In this document: piece after piece, positions 13,501 through 26,921 of the stretch | How positions within the stretch are numbered: position 1 is the first letter of the stretch | How the letters are laid out: every line of letters starts with the position of its first letter | Assembly (NCBI RefSeq): GCF_029633865.1 | Contig: NC_079216.1 | Location: forward strand, 64,153,107 to 64,217,106 | DNA: 64,000 bases | DNA from: Lampris incognitus | Lineage: Eukaryota; Chordata; Actinopteri; Lampriformes; Lampridae | Direction of reading: 5' to 3' | The notes under the pieces: model-generated | Told to the model about the DNA's origin: nothing | The model's database searches: none | The model's input: the letters and a program-made list of their open reading frames with translations, nothing else | Program-made: the position numbers and the translations under genes

Positions 13501-16500
13501 CCTGCAGCAATCAAGCCACTTTTAAAACCAACTAATCTGGATGCATCTGTACTAAACTACCACAGCCCCATATCAAACCTGCCATTCATTGGTAAAATTA
13601 TTGAGACAGTTCTCTTTAGACAACTTAGCAACTTTCTGGCGGTAAACCTTGATGTTTTCCAGTCTGAATTTAGGCCCCCGTAGGTCTGGATTCAGACCTA
13701 CATTTCAGTAGTCACATTAAATCATGAACAAACTCAACATCTACCACCTTGAAAACATCAGAAGGATCAGAGACCTGATGTCAGAACACGATTTAGAGGG
13801 GCATCCAGGGGGTGTAGCGGTCTATTCCGTTGCCTACCAACATGGGGATCGCTGATTCGAATCCCCGTATTACCTCCGGCTTGGTCAGGTGTACCTACAG
13901 ACACAATTAGCCGTGTCTGCGGATGGGAACCAGGATGTGGGTGTGTGGCCTGGTCGCTGCACTAGCGCCTCCTCTGGTCAGTCGGGGCACCTGTTCGGGG
14001 GAGAGCGGGAACTGCGGGGAATAGCGTGATCCTCCCACGCACTGCATCCCCTGGTGAAACTCCTCACTGTCAGGTGAAAAGAAGCGGCTGGCGACTCCAC
14101 ATGTATCAGAGGAGGCATGTGGTAGTCTGCAGCCCTCCCCGGATTGGCAGGGGGGTGGAGCAGCGACCGGGACGGCTCGGAAGAGTGGGGTAATTGGCCA
14201 AGTACAATTGGGAGAAAAAGGGGGGGGTCCAAAAAAAGAACATGATCTAGAGTAACTTGTCCATGCTTTTATCTCCAGCAGGCTGGACTACTGCAAAGGA
14301 CTGTTCACAAGTCTGTCTGTCTAGGAGCAATCAGACAGCTTCAGCTGATCCAGAATGCTGCTGCCAGGGTTGTAACAAGGACCGAAGAAGCTCAGCATAT
14401 GAGTCCAGTTCTCAGATCACTACATCGGCAACCAGTTTCTCACAGAATCGACTTTAGAGTTCTATTGCTTGTCCATAAATCAGTGAACGGTTTAGGTCCA
14501 AGATACTTATCAGATCTCCTGACTTAGTAAGAACTTTGCAGACCTCTGAGGTCGGCTGGTTCTGGATTACTGGCTGTTTCCAGAGGCAAAACTGCCCTCA
14601 GCTTCTACGCTGCTCAAATGGGCAACAAATTTCCAGAAGAGCCAAGACCTGAAACAATGCTGACCACGTTCAAATCCAAGCTAAAGACCTACCTGTTCAC
14701 CATGGCTTTTAATTAATTTTCTTTTAAATCAAATTTATTTGCCTGTTTGTTTCGCTGGTTTTACTCTGTGTGCTTTGCCTTGCCAAATGCAAAACTGCCG
14801 ATTTTCAGACTGTTGCCGATCAGACATAATAGATTAGATTCACTCTAATCTTAATAATAAATAATAATAATAATAACAACAATAATCATTCATTCATTCA
14901 TCTTCAGCCACTTCTCCAGGGTCAGGTCACGACGGCAGCAAGCTAAGTAGGGCACGCCAGACGTCCCTCTCCCCAGCAACGTCCTCCAGCTCCTCCTGAG
15001 GGATCCTAAGGCGTTCCCAGGCTAGATTAGACACGCAGTCCCTCCAGCAAGTTCTGGGTCTACCCCAGGGTCTCTTCCCAGCTGGCCGTGCCCAGTAAAC
15101 CTCCAAAGGAAGGCGCCCAGGGGGCATCCTAATCAGATGTCCGAACCACCTCAGCTGGCTCCTTTCGATGCAATGGAGCAGCGGCTCTACTCCGAACTCC
15201 CTCAGGATGCCTGAGCTCCTCACCCTATCTGCTGAGCTCAGACACCCTACGGAGCTCTCTACCAGTATGGTTCGCTACCGAAAAATGGTGGATTGCTCCC
15301 TCCAGGTTGATTTGTTGCCTCAAGTGAAGGAGTTCAAGTATCTCGGAGTCTTGTTCATGAGTGAGGGTAGTAATTAACTAAAAATAATATACAATAATAA
15401 TAATTTAAAAGTAATAAATGCACTCAAATTTGTCAGTTTGGGGAATTTTAAGCATTTTGAGACATACCACAAACTTGCAGGTTCATGGTATTTGTTCCCT
15501 CCCATGCTGCAGTGGAAACGGGGCTTTGGATGCAATGTAAGGGAGCGGTGCTCACATATACGTTAAACAGTGTGTAACGGCATAAAAAAGGCACACAAAA
15601 GACATTCAACAGTCAAGAGAGATTTTCTGCATCTCCTCAGAATATAAAAAAGGGTACCTCTGGCTGGAGTAAAGTCATCGTCGTAGAAGAGGTCGGACAG
15701 CATGGCGTTCCCCATTTCATTGGAGCTGCAGTGCATGGAGCCATTCAAACAGTAGCTACACACACAAACAAATGAACAAGCAAGGAAAGAGAAATAAGAC
15801 CAGAGCGCTCATAATAGAGATCCTCAGTTTCTGCACGTGCACATAGGGTACGTACCCAGATAGCATCCGGATGTGGGCCGCTTCAGGCAATGATGCAGTG
15901 GCACTGATGGCCCTGACAAAATGGATGTGAGCCTGAAGTGGCCCACATGTATAATAGCAAATATGGCCCAAATATGCCAAATCAAATTGGGCCTTTTTTT
16001 TTTTGGCAAAGATGCGGTGCTCTCGGCAACATGTAATCTGGATGTGACCCTGAAGTGGCCCGTGTGGTAAATGGTGAATATGGCCCAAATATCACAAAAC
16101 AAATTTGGGCCATCTTTGGCAAGGCACATGCAGCATTGCTATGGCTTGGTTCTGGCCCAGATCTGGCAAACATCAGCGGACCGCCCAAGTGCCATCATTC
16201 CACGCGGTATGTGGGCCAGATGAAAGTGTCGGTGTCTGGAAGTGTCGGGACAGGTCTGGGCCACAGCAATTTTGCTATCTGGGTATGGGCCTGCACAGAA
16301 AAACACAGAAGACGGCGCAACCGACCAGATGCTGTTGTGGTCAGCATAGACATCGTTAGGCTGGTAAAGCTGTCCATCGTGCAGACAGGTGCAGTGGTCG
16401 GCCGTCACACATTCTCCGGAGTCGCTCAGGTACTGCCCGAGTGGACAGAAACAGCCCTCGTCACAGATCCTCTCGCCTTCGCAGCCCGCTTCAGCCCCAG

Positions 16501-16616
16501 AGAGGGACCGACACGTCCTATCGCACACACTCGCGCAGGCCTCATATGACTGGCCTCCGGTGCACCTCAGCTCTGCATCGAACAAACGATAAAACTCCAC
16601 TGCATTGCAACACTGT

Positions 16617-16689
<73 letters not shown>

Positions 16690-19600
16690 TGTGTGTGTGT
16701 GTGTCTGTGTGTGGTTTATAAGGTACCACAGAGCGAGGGAGATCTCCAGTTGAGCAGCACCCCTCTGGCCGAACAGGCAGCAACGTACGACGACAGCGCA
16801 GAGCAGAGGCACTCCTCGCCATCAACACAGGCACACACATCGTAGTGGCAGAACCTCTGGAACGGACCTGGGTTCACCAGGAAGTGGCATGGGCTGAACG
16901 CCTCCGACATCAACGCTGAACACGCCTCCTTCGCAAAACGCACTGAAAGCCGGGAAGGGAGACTGGAGGTTAGAGTGTGTGTGTCTTTGCGTCTACTGGC
17001 GAGTGTGTCGGTGTGTATACCTCTCTTGGGGTTGATTGTGCATGGGTCAATCTCTGATCTGTGATGGGATTCACAGTCTCCGTTGATCCCCCAGGACAGA
17101 CCAAAAGCCAAAGGCCCCGCCTCAACCAGTCCGGCACCCGACAGGAAGTCATCACCTTGGTTACCATTGTAGTTACCACAGAGGCCACAGGTGCGTCCTG
17201 CCCACGCTGGTCCAAGCTGGGGAAGTATCCAGAATCAAAAGACTATTGTGATGCTGGATGTTCCTCATCAGCTCTAGAAGGCTTTTTTTTTTTCTCCTCA
17301 ATTGTATTTGGCAAATCACCCCACTCTTCCGAGCCGCCCCGATCTCTTGATCCGAGGAGGGCTGCAGACTACCACATGCTTCCTCCGATACATGTGGAGG
17401 CACCAGCCGCTTCTTTTCATCTGACAGCGAGGAGTTTCACCAGGGGGACGTAGCGCATGGGAGGATCACGCTATTCCCTCCAGTTCTCCCTCCCTCGAAC
17501 AGGTGCCTCGACCCAACCAGAGGAGGTGCTAGTGCAGCGACCAGGACACATATCCACATCCGGCTTCCCACCCGCAGACACGGCCAATTGTGTCTGTAGG
17601 GGCGCCCGACCAAGCCGGAGGTAACACGGGGATTCGAACCGGCGATTCCCGTGTTGTAGGCAACGGAATAGACCGCTATGCCACCTGGATGCCAAGAAAT
17701 TTTGTTTTGAATTACATCCTACCTTTAAGAGCACCCGACCTCGTCCATCCCAGTCCAAACGGAAATCCTCTCTAAACTTGACACGCACTGAAGACTGAAC
17801 AGACCTCTGGATACGCAGACGACCTGCAGAAGAAGAAATATAAACATCAGACAATCGATTACATTCCATGTCATCATCCAATAAAACTCTCATGCACACA
17901 CCACAATACAAAGTTGATCACAGCTGTTCTTTTTTTGTGTCTCTACATACCATAGTGCATTGGGGTTTGGATGTCCATGTCATTGACGGAGACCATCCCT
18001 CCGTGCTTCAGCTTCACCTTCATGTCCTCCAGAGAGTGGAGGCTGAGGGTCACCGAACGAGTGCACACAGCATCCTGATCGTCCGCACACTGAAACACAG
18101 CAACAAAGGCCGAATCAGATGACGAGCAGCCACGAAGGACAAGAGCAACTGGAGTGCACACCAGCACAGCGGAGGCCATCACCTGCACATTCTCAATGAT
18201 GACGGAAAACTGACTCTCTTCGCAGTCTCTGGCCAGCAGATACTGACACTGGCCCGTGAAGGTGAAGAACTTGTTGTCAAAGGTCTTGAAGTGCGACTGG
18301 CCCATCACCAAGCACTCACCTACGAAAAGGCAGATAATCTTGTGTTTTAATGCTGTTTTTTCAGGGGAAAGCGGTGACTCAGTTAAATTTGCCATTGACA
18401 TTATTCTCACCAGGCTCAAATACATGGGGTCAACTGTCAGAAGTAACGGGGAGTGCAGAAGAGAGGTGAAGAAGAGAGTGCAGGCAGGGTGGAGCGGGTG
18501 GAGAAGAGTGTCAGGAGTGATTTGCGACAGTAGGGTACCAGCAAGACTTAAAGGGGAGGTTTACAAAATGGTTCCCAGATAGCATCTGGATGTGGGCCAC
18601 TTCGGGCAGTGATGCAGCACTGATGGCCTACTTCTGGCCCTGATAAAATGGATGTGAGGCTAAAGTGGCCCACATGTATAATAGCAAATATGGCCCTAAT
18701 ATGCCAAATCCCATGTGGGCCTTTTTTTGGCGAAGACGCGGTGCTCTGGACAACATGTAATCTGGATGTGACCCTGAAGTGGCCCAAATATCACGAAACA
18801 AATATGGGCCACCTTTGGCAAATATGTGGCACATTCGGCATTGCTATGGCTTGGTTCCGGCCCAGATCTGGCAAACAGGAGCGGACCGCCCAAGTGTCAT
18901 CATTCCACACGGTGTGGCCTGGATGAAAGTGTCGGTGTGGGGCAGGTCTGGGCCGCAGCAAGTTTGCTATCTGGGTTGTGAGACCAGCTATGTTATATGG
19001 TTTGGAGACAGTGGCACTGACGAAAAGACAGGAGGCAGAGCTGGAGGTGGCAGAGTTGAAGATGATAAGATTTTCACTGGGAGTGATGAAGAAGGACAGG
19101 ATTGGGAACGAGTATATTAGAGGGACAGCTCAGCTTGGACAGTTTGGAGACAAAGCAAGAGAGGCAAGATTGAGACGGTTTGGACATGTGTGGAGGAGAG
19201 ATGCTGGGTATATTGGGAGACGGATGCTGAATATGGAGCTGCCAGGGAAGAGGAGAAGAGGAAGGCCAAAGAGGAGGTTTATGGATGTGGTGAGGGAGGA
19301 CATGCAGGTGGCTGGTGTGACAGAGGAAGATGCAGAGGACAGGAAGAGATGGAAACAGATGATCCACTGTGGCGACCCCTAATGGGAGCAGCCGAAAGTA
19401 GTAGGAGGAGGAGTAGTAGTAGTAGTAGATTATTCTCACCAGGGCAGCCTTCGTTGGTGCACTCCCAGGAGCCATGACGGCACACACTGAAAGGAGAATA
19501 GGCGGGGGGCTCTTTATTGAGGGAGTTAATGTCATGTGGTAGTTTATACATACCGTACGTATGCAATTTCTCACCAAGTGTTGCAGTCCTGCGCGATGCT

Positions 19601-19976
19601 GGATCCTGGTGGAAAGTGCCGTCCCCTGTGCACACAGGAACACTGGGAAACTTCCACACAGTGACCGCCGTCCAACACCTTCCCCACTTTCCCACAAACA
19701 CGTGCACACACATATTATTATTATTGCAAAAACTAGAGAAAGTGAAACGGAGGGAGAGACAGGGAGGGGTTAAGGGGAGTAGAGTGCGAGAGGGGCGTCT
19801 TACCAGGGCACATGCAGCCATCAACACACTCGTCCTTGCAGACCTCCTGGATGTTGAGACTCTGGCAGGTTGTGGAGCATGACCTGCTGCATTCGCTGTA
19901 CTGCATGCCTATTGGACACTTGGGAGCTGCACACATCCACGTGTGCCACCACACAGACACCCATACAGGCACACAC

Positions 19977-20016
<40 letters not shown>

Positions 20017-20204
20017 CATTGTGCTATACAAATAAAATTGACTTGACTTTACTGTATTTTCCATCCATCCATCCATCCATCCATTATCCAAACCGCTTCT
20101 CCTGCTCTCAGGGTCGCAGGGATGCTGGAGCCTATCCCAGCAGTCACTGGGCATCAGGAGGGCAGGGAGACACCCTGGACAGGCCGCCATACCATCGCAC
20201 ATTG

Positions 20205-20250
<46 letters not shown>

Positions 20251-20513
20251 TGCGTTGTACATCTCGTTAGGAACACATTACTGGAAGACTCACAGCAATT
20301 GCTCTCCTCCAGCCAGCCGTGCAGAAGCATCCCGTGGGCGTGGCATGTGCGGGCGTACTCTAATAGTATTGGACAGTAGCAGTCTGGCCCCTCCCTCTGA
20401 CCACAGTGACACGCCTCCTCCTCGCACACCAGTTGGAAGGCCTCAGGGGAGACGATGTGGGCGCAATGCAGAAACACACTGGAGGTCTGCAGCAAACTGC
20501 AACTGGACAAAAA

Positions 20514-20548
<35 letters not shown>

Positions 20549-20904
20549 GAGCAGTAGAATGTGACTAAAGGGAGGGGAAAGTGTTTTTCGTGTTATCCTT
20601 CTGAGGGCTCATGCTGACCTCTCTTCATTATGGACCAGCACTTTTTCAGGTTTCCGATCATGTGATCTCGAAATAAAATACATGCTGCGCATTTTGAAAT
20701 CACTTTGGCTGTTGATGACTCATGATGAGGATGACGACATACCTTTTACCTCTCACCAAAGGCTCATTTTAGAGGGGGGATGTAAAGTCACATATTTCTA
20801 CAATAGGCGGCATGGTGGCGCGGTAGTTAGCGCGGTCGCCTCACGGCAAAAAGGTTCTGGGTGTAGTTCAGGTGAATCAGCCATACTAAATAGCCCCTAA
20901 CTGT

Positions 20905-20946
<42 letters not shown>

Positions 20947-23900
20947 ATGTCGGCCCTGTGTGAAGGCCTGGCGGTCTGTCCAGGGCGTCTCCCTGCCTGC
21001 CGCCCAATGACTGCTGGGATAGGCTCCAGCATCCCCGCGACCCTGAGAGCAGGATAAGCAGTTCGGATATTGAATGGTTGGAATATAAAGTCACGTATTG
21101 CTACAATAAAGGGTGAATAGTTTTCTGGAATGAGGGTGGATGTGATTTAAAGAGGGCACAATTTGGGGGGGAAATGTGTAATTTCTATGACAGTTGTAAC
21201 TATCAATAACAAATGTCATTTGATGAGCAGGGAGCATGAAACTAGCAGGTAGCAGAGTATCCAAATGGGATTGGACAATAGTGTATTTAGATCACATCTG
21301 TCTCTCATTTGAACCGCTGCTGACTCAGAGCTAATTCGAGCCGAGAGTATGCTGGATGGAATGGAACAAGCTCCTTTGTCCAAATCAACTCAGTGGGACT
21401 TTGGGACACACGGAGCTGAGGGTAGGTACAAACTGCTAGAAAATAATTTCCATATCTACAGACTGTTGATCTTTGATAGCCAAGCAACAGACAAGGGAGC
21501 AGGAAATATCCCAGATTCAACTGTACAGGGAATTACTAGGCCGCCGTGGCTTGTTCAACAGGTTTCACACCAACTTGCAGTTTATTTTTTCCCCCTGTAA
21601 TAACAAGGGAAGTGGCTGAAAAATAGTTATTTGCTCGTGTACCCAACCCCAGCAATTATGCCCGAAGACACATGGACCTGGCTCTTCAGGTCAGAGCGCT
21701 TATCAAGAAGATAATTCCATCCATCCATTATCCGAACCGCTTATCCTGCTCTCAGGGTCGCAGGGATGCTGGAGACTATCCCAGCAGTCATTGGGCGGCA
21801 GGCGGGGAGACACCCTGGACAGGCTGCCAGGCCATCACACAGGGCCCACATACACACATTCACACCTCGGCGCAATTTAGTACGGCCGATTCACCTGACC
21901 TACATGTCTTTGGACTGTGGGAGGAAACCGGAGCACCCGGAGGAAACCCACGCAGATACGAAGAGACCATGCAAACTCCACACAGAGGACAACCCGGGGC
22001 GATCCCCAAGGTTGGACTACCCCAGGGCTCGAACCCAGAACCTTCTTGCTGTGAGGGGACTGCACTAACCACTGTGCCAACGTGCCATCCAAGAAGGTAA
22101 TTGTTCATCTTTATATGTCAAATTGTGTATTTTTCCCATGTTAGAACAGTGGACGCACTTCTACACACAGATCTACTGAGGGAACGGTCAGATTAAGGTG
22201 GCCTCAGAGGCTACCGTCTGTAAGATCCTATCGGTCTATACAGTCGGATATACACTTGTGTTGGCTCATTTAGCAGACGCTTCTATCCATATACTGTGGT
22301 TCTTCTTTATTCTACAAGATGACAACAGAAGAAGTAGCAGATTTGTATGAAACATAACTGATAACCTAAACTGAAGAGACTAATTAATGAATAATAGCTA
22401 AATTCATTCATTCATCTTCAGCCGCTTCTCCAGGGTCGGATCACGGTGGCAGTAAGCTAAGTAGGGCACTCCAGACGTCCCTCTCCCCTGCAACGCCCTC
22501 CAGCTCCTCCTGGGGGACCCCGAGGCGTGCCCAGGACAGATTGGACATGTAGTCCCTCCAGTGAGTTCTGGGTCTACCCCGGGGTCCCCTCCCAGTTGGC
22601 CATGCCTGGTAAACCTCCAAAGGAAGGCGCCCAGGAGGCGTCCTGATCAGATGCCCGAACCACCTCAGCTGGCTCCTTTCGACACGTAGGAGCAGCAGCT
22701 CTACTCCGAGCTCCCCCCGGATATCCAACCTCCTCACCCTATCTCTAAGGCTGAGCCCAGACACCCTACGGAGGAAACTCATTTCAGCAGCTTGTATCTG
22801 CGATCTCACCCTAAATTATAACTAAAATTGAGGGAGACCCAGTCTGATATTGGCTTAGATACTCTGTTTGTCGGGCAAGGCTCTGGGCTTTGTTAAAATG
22901 AGGTTTGGAAGAAAGCGCCAGTTATAGGCTTCCTTTAATATCCTGAGCGGTGCACCCTGATATGAGCTACTGCAAAGCACCGAAGGAGAACACAGAGAAT
23001 ACAGCAAAGGATGAACAGCGATGAAGGTATAGAAGGTGGAGTTGTGTAATAGCTTGCTATTTGACAATGGTAATTTGCATGCCTAACGCTCGCATATCGG
23101 CGAGTCGGATTCGACCCGCTGTCTGTTTTCCCAGTGCCCCTCCTCCATCTATGATGATTTGTGCTTCTTCAAATCTCTACATCAATTTCCATCCATCCAT
23201 TAGCCAATCAGCTTATCCAACTCAGGGTCGTGGGGAAGCTGGAGCCTATCCCAACAGTCATTGGGCGGGAGGCGGGGAGACACCGTGGACAGGGCGCCGG
23301 GCCATCAGAGGGTTGCCACACTAACACCTAGGGACAATTTAGTACGGCCGATTCACCTGTGACCAGGGGTGTAGCACACAATTCTGGGCCCTGTACATAG
23401 GCAGTCTCTGTGGGCCCCATTCCTCTTTAGCTAGTTAGCCATCAAAACTTTCCTCTTTAGCTAGTTAGCTAGCCACCCTTCTTTTAAAAGCTCCTAGCGC
23501 ACCTTTCTTTTGGAAGAAATTACTCAACAGTCGTCTTCCCTCATTTTGCCTTCCCTCCCTTTCCCTTTTTTTCTTTTCTGGAACCCAGATTTTGCTTTCT
23601 TTGGGAAAGACATGACTCTGCTTGTGTTTGTATCAGCAGTCACGTGCACCAGGACTAGATAAGCTACATTGAGAGATGCTCGGGAGGGGCGGACTAAACC
23701 ATTTTGAACCTTTTGTAAGGGGTGAGAGGGGCCTCAGAGAGCCTCCAATATTTTCTTTAAGTCCCTCAACCGATGTATCGAGCCAATATTAACTGAAGTT
23801 ATGACACTAATTAGTTAGAAATAAAAATTTGCAAACCAAAACAAACTTTTAATTCCAAGCTTCCCCCCCATCCTCCCTTCTGGGCCCTGGTAGGTCCTTC

Positions 23901-26880
23901 CCCTTTTTACCCCCGCTACAACGCCGCTGCCCAACCTACATGTCTTTTGACTGTGGAGGAAACCGGAGCACCTGGACAAAACCCACGCAGACACGGGGGG
24001 AACATGCAAACTCCACACAGGGGACGACCCCCAAGGTTGGACTACCCCAGGGCTCGAACTCAGGATCTTCTTGCTGTGAGGTGACCGCGCCAACCACTGC
24101 GCCACCGTGCTGCCCCTCTACATCAGTTTGTTCAAACGAAACGTTCACGTAACGTTTTCATATTTGTTACTTTCACACATAAAACGTAATGACACCCGGA
24201 CAGGTACACACATGCGCACAAGACATGCGGCACTTTGAGCGGTCCTCTCACCGCTGAGGTCTCTTTGGTGCTGTTACACAACCTGTTGGGAGGGACGACG
24301 CGTCGACAGGCCTGCCCAGCCCCTTTCACAGCCCAAGAGTTTGCGAAGTCATAACTGTCCTCTGTTAGGAACCCTGAAATCACACCCACACAAACATGCA
24401 GAAACACACACACACACACACACACACACATATGCAATTTAATTTACCAGATTTCATCTTCATTTTACTCCCCATCACTTCAATTTTTCTTGCACTCTTC
24501 CTCCTCCGTATCTCTTTCCTGTTCTGGGTTGCTCCTCTTCCTGTTGCTGAGTGGTGGTGACTCAGATCACTTCCCAAATTCCAGTAACTGTTTATTTAGT
24601 CTATTCTCTTTGGTCTCCCTCACACACATACACACACACACACACACACACAATTTTACTCATCTCCAACACACTGCACGTGTGCGTCCTTATGCACGTA
24701 CCTTCTTGAGCAGTGTAATCGTCAACAGACAAGGAGTTGAAGTTGCCACACAGCCCACAGGTCCGGTTGGTGTGGTGTTTGGCAAGCGTCACGGCGACAT
24801 TCGCCGCACTGTCGATGGTAACGGTGAAGCCAAACTCCTCGCTCCAGAGTTTGTAGGAGCCCATCTCCGCACCCACAAACACAGCATGAGAGGCGTACGG
24901 CAGTGAGATCCTGCACGAGCAGAGATGTGCCGGAGTGTCATAATGTTCAACCACACTATGGGGAACCTCACTTAAAACAACATCTCATGATGTATGGGGG
25001 CAGATCACCCGCTATTTTCACTTTAGATCTACTTGTGGCGATGCACTACCTTTTTTCCCCCTGTGAGAGCGTTCCGTCTACAGACAGGTGTAGTTCGAAG
25101 ACGTCGCCAAGAAACAAAGTCACGCCACTCCTCCTTCCGTGGACAAAGTCACCTGCAGACCCAACAGACCTTTTTACTGCACTAATACCACTACATAATG
25201 AGGCTAATGCCCCTTTTCCACTGCAGGGTACCGGCTCAACTCAACTCTACTCGCTTTTTTTTGGTTCTCCGTTGGGCAAAAGTTAGGGATAGTACCTGGT
25301 ACCTGGTACTTTGTTGGTACCACCTCCGTCGAGGTTCCAAGTGAGCTGAGCCGATACTAAAAGGTGACATGAAAATACCACTATAAATAAATAAATGAAA
25401 TAAAATAAAATAAATAAAATATAAATAAATATAAACATAATTATATTTATTTAAATATAAATAAAATCTTATAAAATAAATAAAAATATTTAAATTTAAA
25501 CATAAATAAAATATACATAAAAATAAACACATAAAATATAAATACAAATATAAATAAAACGCATTTATATTTATCTAAATGTAAATAAAATCTGACCACT
25601 GATTGGTCAGAGAGAAATTGAACAGCTCCGTTTATAACCCAGAAAATGCCAAAGCGAGTCTTATGAAACTTGTATTATAGTTGATAATCCATCCATGTAA
25701 AAATATATTTGATGTCACTGAATCTCTTAGTGACACTAATATTGTTCATGTGAAGCACACATTTAGAGTTGGTCTTGTTGAGTTTTTTGAAAATAAAACA
25801 CTGGTAGACAAGGGAGGAAAAACTAGTCAACACGGCCACAAATGACCGGCGGGGCTTCACCGTGAGGGGGTACTATCTGCAGTGGAAAACGAAATCCCAA
25901 AAAGTAAAGCGAGTAGAGTCGAATAGAGTAGAGTCGAGTTGAGCCAGGAATACATGTAACGGCGTTATGCATTAAGAATACAAAATATGAGTAACTGTAT
26001 TCAAATACAGTTACAATTTAAATGTATGGTGTTCAGAATAGTTACATTCTTGAAATTAATGAATAACTTAATTTTTTTTTCCTTTGGTGCCATTCTTGTT
26101 TTAAGAGGATTGCGCCCCAAATTCAGTGAAAGTGATACCTAAATGTTAGTTCAACAGTAAACTCAGTAAAACAGTATGCTATATTTTCATCTTTGTCTAA
26201 GGGTTTTCATTCTAACAGCTATGGGAATAAAGAAAAAGACATGGAAAAGTTCTCTTCTTTCTTTCCTTTTTTTTTACCAGATAAAAAAAATCATAGATCT
26301 TTTGTGTTTCCATACTCTTCTAGCCTTTGTTAATATATATTTAAGGTGACTCAAATGCATTCAGCCAGCTGATACAATAGAAGAAACAGAACAGTCTACT
26401 CAAGTAAGCAGTATTGTGTGAATGCTACATATACTGTTACACAAAATGTAAGAAAATATTAAAAGTAATCCAAAGTATTTTGAATATGTTACTCACATTG
26501 AGTAATCTAACGGAATACGTTACAAATTACATTTCATGACATGTATTCTGTAATCTGTAGCGGAATACATTTTAAAAGTAACCCTATAACACTGGCAGTG
26601 GAAAAGGGGCATAAGAGTGAGTTTATAGTGAATGTCTGGCTGGCAAAAGAAAGAAGACTGACTTATTTTAGTAGAATGAAAGAAATAATGGAATAGGAAA
26701 TAACCTTATATAACACTAGATAACATTATATAGATAGCATTCTCACTATGACAGGACCACTATCCAAAGCACAATACAACACACTCTGAATGCATTCGCA
26801 TCCTCGGACCTCGGTGAGAGGTGAACCCGAGGGTGGATTTGGTGCCTATCTGTTTGTTTTTCCAGCCTGTGTGTACACTG

Positions 26881-26921
<41 letters not shown>

